Below the pieces are notes generated by a model. It was not told where the DNA came from. It saw only the letters and a program-made list of their open reading frames with translations, and did not search any database. Shown here piece by piece: positions 13,968 to 21,121 of a stretch of 44,716 bases of DNA. The DNA lies in the IMG/VR virus record IMGVR_UViG_3300022562_000830, positions 1-44,716 of that record. One strand, given 5' to 3'. The number at the start of each line of letters is the position of its first letter. Positions within the stretch are counted from its first letter, which is position 1. This DNA is from a virus. Made by a program: the position numbers and the translations under genes.

Positions 13968-14177
13968 ATGAGTCGTTTTGTTACTGTTAAAAAACTGTCG
14001 GAAATGACAGGTTATTCAGTTAAGGCGATTAATAATAAAATTGATCGGGGTGTCTGGCCCAAAAATAAAGTATGGTTACATGCCCCTGACGGTAGACGAT
14101 TGATAGATATAGAGGGTTACGAATCATGGGCAACAGGACAGGAGTTAGAATCTTATCACCAACTAGATTACAATTAG
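13968..14177 (+). CDS. xis: Excisionase-like (AlpA/Xis) winged-helix protein (69 aa)
   Basis: FVTVKKLSEMTGYSVKAINNKIDRGVW is the MerR/AlpA-type helix-turn-helix of phage excisionases, followed by a wing (WLHAPDGRRLIDIEGYESW). It overlaps the start of int by 52 bases, a common xis-int layout. Predicted to bend DNA at attP/attL/attR and direct excision. Expression is under the operator-bearing promoter immediately upstream. Confidence 0.8.
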   Translation: MSRFVTVKKLSEMTGYSVKAINNKIDRGVWPKNKVWLHAPDGRRLIDIEGYESWATGQELESYHQLDYN

Positions 14178-15298
14178 AATTTAAAGATTTTAATAATAAA
14201 CCGCATCGCGAACGTATAAAAATAGATACAACAAATAAAAAAAATATCGCTTTATGGATTGGCAATAAAATAAAAATAGATGACGAAGTACAAAGACGTG
14301 TTTTTAAATATAAAGAATGGTTCCCCGCTGGCAAATATGCTCACAAATTTTGCGAATGGCAAGGTGAAGTAAAAATTGCCGTAGATGTTTTTCGTGAATG
14401 GCTGGATATTTTTAGCCATAAATACCAAAAAGGCACCATTGATAATCATGCTGGCGTCATAAATATGATTGAAAATGTATATGATAAAATGACATTGATT
14501 GAATTTACTCCACCCATGTTCTATCAACTATCCAATCAAATATATTTTTGGCAACAAAAACGATCGAATGATATTTTATCTATGATTCGTCAAGCCATGA
14601 GTATGGCCGTAGGACGTGGATATATCAAAGAGAATTTATTTTATCGTTGGCATTGCGCATCAGAAACACCCGCAAAAAATAAAGAACAAATTGAACCCTT
14701 TAATGCTGAAGAATTAAAAAAATTATATACTGCCGCAAAATTAGAATTACGTTGTTATATACAATTCTCTACCTGGACAGGTTTGCGACCACAAGAAGTT
14801 ATTCCATTAATCTGGCCGGATATTGATTTTAAAAATAAATTAATACATATTAGAAGAACTGAGGTAAATGGAGTTATACGATTAGCGGGGAAAACTGAAA
14901 ACAGTTTGCGAACTATACCATTATTAGAACCGGCTGAAATTGCTTTAAAACAATTGCGCGAATATTATATAAAAAATAATATTAATCCAAATGATATTTT
15001 CCAAGGAATTATTTTCACTAATCCTGTCACTGGTGAACCTTGGCATTTTGCTAAACGTATTCAATCTCATTTTATTAGATTATGTGAAAGTGCTGGTGTA
15101 CGTTACCGTAAACCTTATACGACTCGGCATAGTTTCTGTTCAATGATGTTAAATTCTAAAGCAGATAAAGTATGGCTTGCTCGTGTAATGGGACACGCGG
15201 ACTTTGGAATGATAGACAGAATTTACGGTCATTTTATGGAGCAACCAACGTTCGCTACTGAAGGACAAGCGGCTGTTGATATCTTTTGGGAAAGTTAA
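14126..15298 (+). CDS. int: Tyrosine-recombinase integrase (390 aa)
   Basis: N-terminal arm-binding domain (GVRILSPTRLQLEFKDF ... RERIKIDTT), a SAM-like core-binding domain (about 95-170), then the catalytic domain: Arg in TWTGLRPQEVIPLIW, TTRHSF (box II Arg-His; the first His of the motif is replaced), GH in VARVMGHADFG and the nucleophile Tyr in RIYGHF. Full length for lambda-like integrases. Start 14126 keeps the arm domain that homologues show. The attP core appears to be the tRNA end at 18969-19010, 3.7 kb away. Confidence 0.9.
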   Translation: MGNRTGVRILSPTRLQLEFKDFNNKPHRERIKIDTTNKKNIALWIGNKIKIDDEVQRRVFKYKEWFPAGKYAHKFCEWQGEVKIAVDVFREWLDIFSHKYQKGTIDNHAGVINMIENVYDKMTLIEFTPPMFYQLSNQIYFWQQKRSNDILSMIRQAMSMAVGRGYIKENLFYRWHCASETPAKNKEQIEPFNAEELKKLYTAAKLELRCYIQFSTWTGLRPQEVIPLIWPDIDFKNKLIHIRRTEVNGVIRLAGKTENSLRTIPLLEPAEIALKQLREYYIKNNINPNDIFQGIIFTNPVTGEPWHFAKRIQSHFIRLCESAGVRYRKPYTTRHSFCSMMLNSKADKVWLARVMGHADFGMIDRIYGHFMEQPTFATEGQAAVDIFWES

Positions 15299-15316
15299 TA
15301 TTAAATGGGATAAATT

Positions 15317-15568
15317 ATGTCGGATAATATGAAAATTGAAAATATATCTATAACAGAACGCGTTTTAAGCAATAAAGATCATTACCAAAGATATTTAAAA
15401 TTATTGAAGCAATTAAAAGTCGGTCAATCATTTAAAGTTGATCATGTTCCACAACAATATCGTATGGCTGCATTTGTTGCTAAACATTGGTTAGGAAAAG
15501 TTATAACCATTCGTAAAGAAAAAGACGGGTATCGAGTTGGTTGCACTGGCAGATATATTGACATATAA
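15317..15568 (+). CDS. Hypothetical accessory protein (83 aa)
   Basis: Basic; the C-terminal segment (QYRMAAFVAKHWLGKVITIRK then YRVGCTG) suggests a small beta-hairpin domain. It lies 18 bases after int. RBS weak (GGGAT). Short ATG alternative at 15329. I do not recognise a family. Confidence 0.6.
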   Translation: MSDNMKIENISITERVLSNKDHYQRYLKLLKQLKVGQSFKVDHVPQQYRMAAFVAKHWLGKVITIRKEKDGYRVGCTGRYIDI

Positions 15569-15601
15569 AATGATATTATTGACAATCAATAAATCTATAT
15601 T

Positions 15602-15757
15602 ATGAATAGAAGCAAACGTAATAAACCTTTTTGGAAACCGAATAAGATTTTTAAGCGGATAATGAAACAACGCCGTCGCTCAAAGGATAAGCAAGCGTTA
15701 CGCAATGAGCAAGAACCGGAGCGGCATAAGAAAACTGATATATGGGATTGGAATTGA
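15602..15757 (+). CDS. Small highly basic phage protein (51 aa)
   Basis: 51 residues with a Lys/Arg-rich core (FKRIMKQRRRSKDKQALRNE) and the C terminus DIWDWN. Many phages encode a similar peptide with a KDKQALRN-like core and an aromatic tail, to my knowledge of unknown function. ATG at 15602 lies in the AT-rich gap after the previous gene; RBS not obvious. Below the usual ORF cut-off. Confidence 0.55.
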   Translation: MNRSKRNKPFWKPNKIFKRIMKQRRRSKDKQALRNEQEPERHKKTDIWDWN

Positions 15758-15759
15758 TT

Positions 15760-16050
15760 ATGGCTTTTTGCAAACGATGTAATGATACTGGATTTATTAA
15801 TGATGATGACCCCGGAAAAGAATATCGTTGTCCTGATTGCCAAGGTAATAATATTGATAATTTAACATCATGGTTTTACGATCAGAAATTTGTCGAAAAT
15901 ATTATATCTCATGGTTTGATGGGAATGATTAATCATGGCGCTACAAATGTCAGTGGAATGACAAATTATTTATTTGAAAAATATTATGAAATTGATGCCA
16001 AAATAATTGTTGATTGCATTAAATTCACTAACGAGTGTAGAAAAAAATGA
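15760..16050 (+). CDS. DnaJ-type zinc-knuckle protein, paralogue A (96 aa)
   Basis: CKRCNDTGFI followed by CPDCQG gives a four-Cys zinc knuckle like half of a DnaJ zinc finger. The remainder is helical (FVENIISHGLMGMI ... DAKIIVDCI). The gene at 16262-16579 is a clear paralogue. Start at 15760 chosen because the knuckle follows at once and GGA lies upstream; ATG 15742 has no RBS. Confidence 0.7.
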   Translation: MAFCKRCNDTGFINDDDPGKEYRCPDCQGNNIDNLTSWFYDQKFVENIISHGLMGMINHGATNVSGMTNYLFEKYYEIDAKIIVDCIKFTNECRKK

Positions 16051-16262
16051 CTTATATTAAATATGCTACTCAATTATTAGATCGGCTTTATAATAATCGG
16101 CACAAGATAGGCAACAAAATACATGTTCGAGATGGGAAAATATGTGTTGCATGGGCATCCGCACATCTAACGTCATTGGCTAGAAAACACAATAAATTAA
16201 AGCGGATATTAAAGCGGATTCATTCAGATTTTCAAATTTACCACGAACCTGGAATTAAATAA
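16047..16262 (+). CDS. Small basic hypothetical protein (71 aa)
   Basis: Starts in an ATGA overlap with the gene above and ends in an overlap with the gene below, lying between two paralogues. Basic, helical (LARKHNKLKRILKRIHSDF), no motif recognised. Coupling to both neighbours supports coding. Confidence 0.6.
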   Translation: MTYIKYATQLLDRLYNNRHKIGNKIHVRDGKICVAWASAHLTSLARKHNKLKRILKRIHSDFQIYHEPGIK

Positions 16263-16579
16263 TGACTTGTTATAGATGCAATGATACTGGAATTATTTCT
16301 ACATTTGATGAAACTGAAATAGAATTTGATAATTATCCATGTCCTAATTGTCAAGGTATTAGAATTGATGCGGTTAGTGATATTTGTTTCGTTGAAAAAT
16401 TTATGGCTACAATTATTTCGCATGGTTTAATGAAAATGGCCGATGATAATCTTATAGATAAGAACCTTGTAATAAATTACTTAAAAAATAGCCAATATGA
16501 TTATGACGCAAAAATCATTGTAGAATGTTTAAATAAAATTAAAACAATAGTTGAATCCTGTTGGCAAGCTGAAGATTAA
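16262..16579 (+). CDS. DnaJ-type zinc-knuckle protein, paralogue B (105 aa)
   Basis: CYRCNDTGII and CPNCQG repeat the zinc knuckle of the 15760 gene, and FMATIISHGLMKMAD and YDAKIIVECL match its helical part. A tandem duplication separated by one small gene; the two differ mainly in the loop between the Cys pairs. Role unknown; zinc-bound partner or RNA binding possible. Confidence 0.7.
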   Translation: MTCYRCNDTGIISTFDETEIEFDNYPCPNCQGIRIDAVSDICFVEKFMATIISHGLMKMADDNLIDKNLVINYLKNSQYDYDAKIIVECLNKIKTIVESCWQAED

Positions 16580-16591
16580 AGATAATTAACA

Positions 16592-16729
16592 ATGAATGTA
16601 GCTGAAATAAAATGTGTCAATTGCGATTATGTGCAAATGGAGCAGCAACAGTTTAAAGCCGATTTTATGGCCAGATTAACCGAGATGGAATTGAAGTATA
16701 AGCAAAACGTACCAGGAGCAGCGGTTTGA
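16592..16729 (+). CDS. Small CxxC-containing protein (45 aa)
   Basis: 45 residues beginning MNVAEIKCVNCDYVQ, with a CxxC pair and a glutamine-rich helix (MEQQQFKADFMARLTEMELKY). The stop overlaps the TTG start of the next gene (TTGA) and its end carries that gene's RBS. Below the usual cut-off. Confidence 0.5.
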   Translation: MNVAEIKCVNCDYVQMEQQQFKADFMARLTEMELKYKQNVPGAAV

Positions 16730-16905
16730 TAACAGACGATTACATATTGGTTTATCAAGGTGGGCACCATAATGTTTATTGCAATGGTGACAAACATTTA
16801 AAGACGGGAGGCGGGTGGGCTGGTATTTGCCCTCAGCCAGAAAGAAACAAACCATTAGATAGAGTCGATACGTTTAAGTGTGACTGCGAATATTGGAAGA
16901 AATAA
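16726..16905 (+). CDS. Small Cys/Gly-rich protein (59 aa), TTG start
   Basis: TTG 16726 is preceded by AGGAG at 16713-16717 (8-base spacing) and overlaps the previous stop. The product (ILVYQGGHHNVYCNGDKH, GGGWAGICPQP, FKCDCEYW) has four Cys and a YxxC, a likely small metal-binding fold. No family recognised. Confidence 0.55.
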   Translation: MITDDYILVYQGGHHNVYCNGDKHLKTGGGWAGICPQPERNKPLDRVDTFKCDCEYWKK

Positions 16906-16929
16906 ATAAGACGCACCTGGGGGTGATGT

Positions 16930-17043
16930 TTGAATAAAACTGAATTGAAGGATCAGGTTAAACGTGGAGAGAGAGCCAGACAACTATTAAATGACCCAAT
17001 GATCCAGGGATTCCTTATAGTAGGTGGATGTGATGAATATTGA
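16930..17043 (+). CDS. Small phage peptide (37 aa), TTG start
   Basis: TTG 16930 follows GGGGGTGA. The helix VKRGERARQLLNDPMIQGFL has the look of a common unnamed phage peptide pattern (RGERA-x-LLNDPMxxxFL). It overlaps the DUF551 gene start. Probably translated, function unknown. Confidence 0.45.
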   Translation: MNKTELKDQVKRGERARQLLNDPMIQGFLIVGGCDEY

Positions 17044-17377
17044 TTATTTTATGCAACAATTAAGTGACGCTAATAAAATGGGATTAAACCCACCTCAAGA
17101 TTGGATACGTAGGACAATTGAAGCAATCAAACAACTCCGCCAACTCCGCACCGAACTAGAGCAAGCCAACCAACGGATTGCTGAGTTAGAGAATCCGTGG
17201 ATTAGTGTTGAAGATGAGTTGCCTGATGAGGGTTTATTTGTGGCGCTGTATGCGTCATCTGGCGGCATTGGGTATGGATTCCATGATGGTGATGAGTGGG
17301 TACTGTATGGACCAATGAGTTTGATCGGTGAAATAACTTATTGGTTTGAGATACCACCAAAAGAGAGCGACAAATGA
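17033..17377 (+). CDS. DUF551-domain protein with coiled coil (114 aa)
   Basis: Residues about 30-60 form a coiled coil (IKQLRQLRTELEQANQRIAEL); the C-terminal part WISVEDELPDEGLFVALYAS ... DEWV ... GEITYWFEIP is the DUF551 domain common in Proteobacteria phages. ATG 17033 sits 5 bases after AGGTGG; GTG 17024 would add three residues. Function unknown. Confidence 0.8.
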   Translation: MNIDYFMQQLSDANKMGLNPPQDWIRRTIEAIKQLRQLRTELEQANQRIAELENPWISVEDELPDEGLFVALYASSGGIGYGFHDGDEWVLYGPMSLIGEITYWFEIPPKESDK

Positions 17378-17410
17378 ATAACCCAATAAACCAAGCTAAA
17401 GGATAATGAA

Positions 17411-17704
17411 ATGAGTTTAATGTGTGGATGTGATGGCGATAGACCATCGGTTTATAGAACCGAACTACGCAAGGCGCGTAAACAATACAAATGCGGTGAA
17501 TGCTATAGCGTAATAAATAAAGGCGACATATACGACTATACGTTTAGTGTTTGGGATGGCTCTGTCTATGTTGATCGTATGTGTGAGAAATGCTCAGATC
17601 TAGCGGCATCACTGCAAGAATTGGGATATTGTATTATATCGGGCGAATTACTTGAAGCACATCGCGAGTATTTAGAAATTAACAACCGTGTAATGAGGAG
17701 TTAA
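17411..17704 (+). CDS. Cys-rich zinc-binding phage protein (97 aa)
   Basis: Cys residues in MCGCDGD, KCGECYSVINKGDIY and MCEKCSDL suggest two zinc sites. The KCGEC...KGDIY...DGSVY arrangement recurs in small phage proteins. RBS AAAGGATAATGAA precedes the ATG. Part of the rightward accessory run. Confidence 0.65.
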   Translation: MSLMCGCDGDRPSVYRTELRKARKQYKCGECYSVINKGDIYDYTFSVWDGSVYVDRMCEKCSDLAASLQELGYCIISGELLEAHREYLEINNRVMRS

Positions 17705-17715
17705 TTTAAAGTTTT

Positions 17716-17743
17716 GCGAGAGTGGCTGAGTGGTTTAAGGCGG
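17716..17743 (+). other. 5'-half-tRNA-like sequence (tRNA-Ser/Leu type)
   Basis: GCGAGAG-TG-GCTGAGTGGTTTAAGGC reproduces acceptor strand, bases 8-9 and D-arm of class II tRNAs (serine/leucine). No anticodon arm, long arm or T-arm follows; the sequence instead runs into an RBS (AAGGCGG) and the ATG of the next gene. Likely a tRNA fragment captured at a former junction, or chance. Confidence 0.5.
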
Positions 17744-17745
17744 TG

Positions 17746-18549
17746 ATGGGAGATAATAGCCCTATGATAGCATTTCATAATGACCCAGCCGTAAAACAAC
17801 GCGGCCTAGATGAGGCCGATTATCATATAGCTCATCGTATGTTAATGGCTGGTACGTATGGCGAAGGCGAAGGCGATAACTTTAAAGGTTGCTCCATCGG
17901 CTGTTATTACGACGGCGACCATAAACAAGCTGAGATTATTGACGGATTGCCTGAATGGTACGCTCGTTTAGCCGATACCATATTTGAGGGCTTACCAGCT
18001 AGCAAACGTGATTGGTGGCATAAAGCATGGAGAGAATGCGTGCCTGTGGGAATGCCTGAAATTGAAATGACAAAAATCAGGGCTAAATTTTTATTATTTG
18101 TTTTGAAGCAAAACGAAAATAAAGTCCGCGAATTAAATATTGATGACACACACAAAAATAAAATATTGAATGCTATTAATTTGTGCGTAGAAGTTCAGAT
18201 TGATATAAGCAACACTGGTATTGTTGACGATTCGAAGTTAAGAGCAGCGGAGTCAGCAACGAGGTTAGCAGGGGGGTCAGCGGCGCGGTCAATGGAGTGG
18301 CCAGTGGAGTGGCCAGTGGAGTGGCCAGTGGAGTGGTCAGTGGAGTGGTCAGCGGCGTCAGTAGCGAGATCAGCGATGTGGTCAGTGGTGCCAGCGGAGT
18401 CAGTGGTGCCAGCGGCGTTAGCGACGTGGTCAACGGCGTGGTCAGCGTTGTGGTCAGCGGAGTCCATAGCAAGGTCAGCGACGAGGTATCAACAATTCGC
18501 CGATAAAATTATAGAGCTGTTTAGAGAAAGCCCCCCAAATCAATTTTAA
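17746..18549 (+). CDS. Accessory protein with Trp/Ser repeat tail (267 aa)
   Basis: Residues 1-165 are a normal-composition domain (GLDEADYHIAHRMLMAG, GCSIGCYYDGDH, LPEWYARLADTIFEGLP, WRECVPVGMPE). Residues about 170-250 are a low-complexity series of W-S/P-V-E and S-A-x-x-A repeats (for example MEWPVEWPVEW), matching a DNA tandem repeat at 18293-18350. Similar Ala/Ser/Trp repeat tails occur in other phage proteins. ATG 17746 is chosen because AAGGCGG lies just upstream; a GTG at 17722 would read through the tRNA-like segment. Confidence 0.65.
   Translation: MGDNSPMIAFHNDPAVKQRGLDEADYHIAHRMLMAGTYGEGEGDNFKGCSIGCYYDGDHKQAEIIDGLPEWYARLADTIFEGLPASKRDWWHKAWRECVPVGMPEIEMTKIRAKFLLFVLKQNENKVRELNIDDTHKNKILNAINLCVEVQIDISNTGIVDDSKLRAAESATRLAGGSAARSMEWPVEWPVEWPVEWSVEWSAASVARSAMWSVVPAESVVPAALATWSTAWSALWSAESIARSATRYQQFADKIIELFRESPPNQF
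18293..18350 (+). repeat. 12-bp tandem repeat inside the accessory gene
   Basis: About five units of TGGAGTGGCCAG (later units TGGAGTGGTCAG), in frame, encoding W-P/S-V-E. Degenerate copies continue to about 18480. Prone to copy-number change by slippage without frameshift. Confidence 0.8.
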
Positions 18550-19207
18550 GCCACTCTAAGAGCCAATGTCGATCTAACTTATCATGCTGTAAGATCGCAT
18601 GACGATAGCCTGTTACAAACCTTCCACCATCTTGCAGTCGCATTACCGTAGCCTGTAGAAAAATCTTTATCAATTTACTTACGTAATTTTTTATCCCACT
18701 GGATAAGTTCTATGCAGATTTATGGGGAATTGAGAGGAAAAAAGAGAGTAATCTGTTGATTATTAAGTCGAAGTTCAATTTACCACTTTATATTGATTAT
18801 CGGCTTTAAATCAGACTCTAATACCCACTTCGATTAAACCGCTATTTTTTCCTCTTTTTTGTTCCGAAAAAGCGTCGAAACGCATAAGGAAACAAGGGGA
18901 AATCAGCGTATATTAGCGAAATTGAATATTATTTATCCTCTTTATAATCAACAGATTACAAGCATAAATGGTAGCGGGGACAGGATTTGAACCTGTGAAC
19001 TTTTGATTATTTATTAATATAAACAATTACTTATTTTTTGTTTGTCGCTAATATATCGATTGTTAGAATTTAGCTTAAAACAATCCTATTTACGTTAACT
19101 GTTAGTATTATCTGTATGCAAAATTAAGTATTATACAAATGTACAGTGTACAAATAACAGTTATATAAATTTTACTAGCACAAAAATATCAATTACAACT
19201 TAAAAAT
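18550..19207. other. Non-coding attachment (attP) region
   Basis: No gene. Contents: a 19-bp imperfect direct repeat TCGCATGACGATAGCCTGT (18595-18613) and TCGCATTACCGTAGCCTGT (18638-18656), candidate integrase arm sites; an inverted repeat GTAATCTGTTGATTAT (18748-18763) with its exact complement at 18944-18959; purine-rich tracts (18733-18745) mirrored by pyrimidine tracts near 18846-18860; and the tRNA 3' end at 18969-19010. A GTAC-AGT-GTAC element lies at 19141-19151. Confidence 0.6.
18969..19010 (-). other. tRNA 3'-end fragment: probable attP core
   Basis: On the minus strand: anticodon-loop 3' side, anticodon stem strand TCAAA, variable AGTTC, T-arm ACAGG-TTCAAAT-CCTGT, acceptor strand CCCCGCT, then ACCA. 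No 5' half precedes it, so this is not a working tRNA but the 3' segment a phage carries to restore its target on integration. The expected host tRNA starts AGCGGGG (or a near match) and has anticodon NAU (Ile or Met), judged from the TAA that precedes the stem strand. Confidence 0.75.
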
Positions 19208-19248
19208 GTACTTTTAGTATTGACAGGTTTTTAATGTGTTGTTATGTT
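19208..19248 (+). promoter_or_regulatory. Operator and promoter of the 19.3-kb operon
   Basis: Operator GTAC-TTTTA-GTAT (19208-19220) abuts TTGACA (19220-19225); 17-bp spacer; TATGTT (19243-19248). The operator overlaps the edge of the -35, so repression or activation are both possible. Confidence 0.7.
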
Positions 19249-19280
19249 TGAAAAAAAACAAGTCAGTTAGGAGGTATATT

Positions 19281-19337
19281 TTGCGGGGAGATCATAATGG
19301 CAAACAAAGACAAAAATTCCAATATTGGTGTTACTGA
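19281..19337 (+). CDS. Possible 18-codon leader ORF (TTG start)
   Basis: AGGAGG (19269-19274) is the best Shine-Dalgarno in the area, but it is 6 bases from TTG 19281 and not suitably placed for the downstream ATG 19297. The TTG opens an 18-codon frame ending at 19337, overlapping the start of the next gene in another frame. It could be a regulatory upstream ORF. Confidence 0.35.
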   Translation: MRGDHNGKQRQKFQYWCY

Positions 19338-20073
19338 AACCGTTACAAATAAAATTCTCACAAAAAAATGGCAAACTGCCAATCAGATTTACGATCAATT
19401 AAAAACTTTTAAAGTTAATATTCCAGCCAAAAATCTGGCTAGTCGACTTTTGAATTTATGTCAAAGAAATGTTGCAGTTCGAGAAAAGATAAATGGTATT
19501 TATAATTATAAATTATATGATGCTGACTTTATTAAACATAAAAGTGGGCAACAAGTGATGATTAATTTAACTACAGAATCTTCAAGCAAAGCATTAGTCC
19601 CCAAAAAAAAATATGGTGTTATAAGAACATCCTTAGCCGAAACTCTACGACAAAATATTAATATACCATTGAATATGCGAGATTTAGCCGAAAAAGCGGG
19701 ACTTGCTTATAATTCAGCTATTAATAATGCCGTCAACCAATTTAATCAATATGGCTTTGTAGAATTAAATAGAAGTGGGCCAAAAATAGAAGTCATTGCA
19801 TTACCACAAATAATGCAATATGACCCTACCGTTAATTTCAAAACTTATGAAACACAATCCCCTTCCAATAAACCAAAATCTAAGATTAATTCCCCAAAAA
19901 CTTTTGAGGGGCATACTATACCTAAAAACGGTCAGCATTTAAGCCAAGATGAATTAATGATTAGCTTCCAAAAAATACTAGAGATTAAAGAAGAAAATGA
20001 CCGATTAAAACAAGTCTTATTTCAAATAGCAGCATTATTAGAAAGTGCTGGAACATTGGAGATATCACAATGA
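19297..20073 (+). CDS. Double winged-helix regulatory-type protein (258 aa)
   Basis: Two winged-helix-like domains: about 12-75 (KKWQTANQIYDQLKTFKVNIP, ASRLLNLC, GIYNYKLYD) and about 105-155 (LNMRDLAEKAGLAYNSAINNAV, FNQYGFVELNRSG), then a linker and a C-terminal coiled coil (ILEIKEENDRLKQVLFQIAALLE). The local RBS is GGGGAG at 19284-19289. It heads an operon of small DNA-binding proteins between attP and the lysis genes; likely a regulator, target unknown. Confidence 0.65.
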   Translation: MANKDKNSNIGVTETVTNKILTKKWQTANQIYDQLKTFKVNIPAKNLASRLLNLCQRNVAVREKINGIYNYKLYDADFIKHKSGQQVMINLTTESSSKALVPKKKYGVIRTSLAETLRQNINIPLNMRDLAEKAGLAYNSAINNAVNQFNQYGFVELNRSGPKIEVIALPQIMQYDPTVNFKTYETQSPSNKPKSKINSPKTFEGHTIPKNGQHLSQDELMISFQKILEIKEENDRLKQVLFQIAALLESAGTLEISQ

Positions 20074-20363
20074 CAAATATTACCCCTTTTGACAAACCAG
20101 CTATAGATTTTTCGCGAGACGATTTACCAACAGAATTATTAGAACAATTAAGAAAAGAACAAAGTAATGAACTTACAAAATGGATAATTGATATTTTAAA
20201 AGTAAAAAACCCCGCTTCTGTCGATGACATAATAATTGGTTTATATCGTACACAAAATTATGCTATCAAATCGCGTGGTTCACTAGCATCTAAATTAAGC
20301 AAAATGGTAGATGATAATTTGATTAAACGTGGAGATATAAAGGGGTATTATACATTTAAATAA
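20070..20363 (+). CDS. Winged-helix protein (97 aa)
   Basis: Overlaps the previous stop (ATGA). The C-terminal part (ASVDDIIIGLYRTQNYAIKSRG, LASKLSKMVDDNLIKRGDIKGYY) resembles the winged-helix domain of the 19297 product, suggesting related partners. Acidic N terminus. Confidence 0.65.
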   Translation: MTNITPFDKPAIDFSRDDLPTELLEQLRKEQSNELTKWIIDILKVKNPASVDDIIIGLYRTQNYAIKSRGSLASKLSKMVDDNLIKRGDIKGYYTFK

Positions 20364-20376
20364 AGGGGTTAAGAAA

Positions 20377-20652
20377 ATGACCGATTACTGCAAAACTCCC
20401 GGATGTGAGGATGAAGTAAAATATCCGACTTATGGTTTATGTGCCGCTTGTTACAGTTATATTCGCAAATGGCATAAACGTTCAGCACAAGCCCAAATAG
20501 AGCGTGTTAATCAAATTACACGTTATCAAACACGTTTTGAGATGATTGGAGCGCCTATTTCATTTAAACGCGTAAAACTGTCTAATAGTCAGCGTATTAA
20601 AATTTTTCCTGGCGAAGCAAAAGTAAAGGTTAAGCAACATAAAGTCGGATAG
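20377..20652 (+). CDS. Zinc-finger protein (91 aa)
   Basis: CKTPGC ... GLCAACYSYIRKWHKR is a four-Cys finger followed by a basic helix, a pattern repeated in phage and plasmid zinc-finger proteins. The C terminus is very basic. AGGGG lies upstream of the ATG. It is followed at once by two AP2-type genes, which commonly accompany zinc fingers in homing-endonuclease-like proteins. Confidence 0.7.
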   Translation: MTDYCKTPGCEDEVKYPTYGLCAACYSYIRKWHKRSAQAQIERVNQITRYQTRFEMIGAPISFKRVKLSNSQRIKIFPGEAKVKVKQHKVG

Positions 20653-20654
20653 CG

Positions 20655-21101
20655 ATGACACCAGCACGTAAATATATTACACGCGCAAATTCCGGTTGGC
20701 TAGTAAGAATCAAAAATGTTTATTCAAAGTGGTTTTCCGACAAAAATTTTGGCGGGAAAAAAGATTCTTTGTATGCCGCTCAAGAATATCGCGACGAAAA
20801 ATGTGGTATTTTAAATATACCTCTTATAGATGGAAGGGTAACAGGGCCGCGTGAATCATCTGCGCGGTCTGTTACTGGCATTATTGGTGTTAATTATTAT
20901 GATGGCAAATGGAAAGGTTTATATTGGAATAAACCTAATCATCGATACCATAATAAACAATATTCGATCGATAAATATGGTGAATGCGAAGCATTCCAAA
21001 AAGCTTGTCGATACCGCTATGAAAAATGTGGCGAGTTAAAAGTTTATCGCGGCTTTGATTTTCCTTGTGAAATTCCAGTACCGTTTGAATATATTAATTA
21101 A
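20655..21101 (+). CDS. AP2-domain DNA-binding protein 1 (148 aa)
   Basis: Two AP2/integrase-type DNA-binding modules: residues about 8-50 (SGWLVRIKNVYSKWFSDKNF) and about 75-130 (VTGIIGVNYYDGKWKGLYW ... KQYSIDKYGECEAFQKAC). In phages these modules occur in HNH-AP2 homing endonucleases, but no HNH motif is present here. The ATG sits two bases after the zinc-finger gene stop. Possibly a DNA-binding regulator or a reduced homing protein. Confidence 0.7.
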   Translation: MTPARKYITRANSGWLVRIKNVYSKWFSDKNFGGKKDSLYAAQEYRDEKCGILNIPLIDGRVTGPRESSARSVTGIIGVNYYDGKWKGLYWNKPNHRYHNKQYSIDKYGECEAFQKACRYRYEKCGELKVYRGFDFPCEIPVPFEYIN

Positions 21102-21121
21102 TAGAATGATTCGGTGATAAG

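Noticed and set aside
17722-17745. GTG start for the 267-residue accessory protein
   Set aside because: Would translate the tRNA-like segment; the RBS AAGGCGG points to ATG 17746.
18176-18472. Antisense ORFs across the Trp-repeat gene
   Set aside because: Open frames are a by-product of the 12-bp tandem repeat read in other frames; no RBS.
18969-19010. Complete tRNA gene
   Set aside because: Only the 3' part is present; no acceptor 5' strand, D-arm or full anticodon arm upstream on the minus strand.
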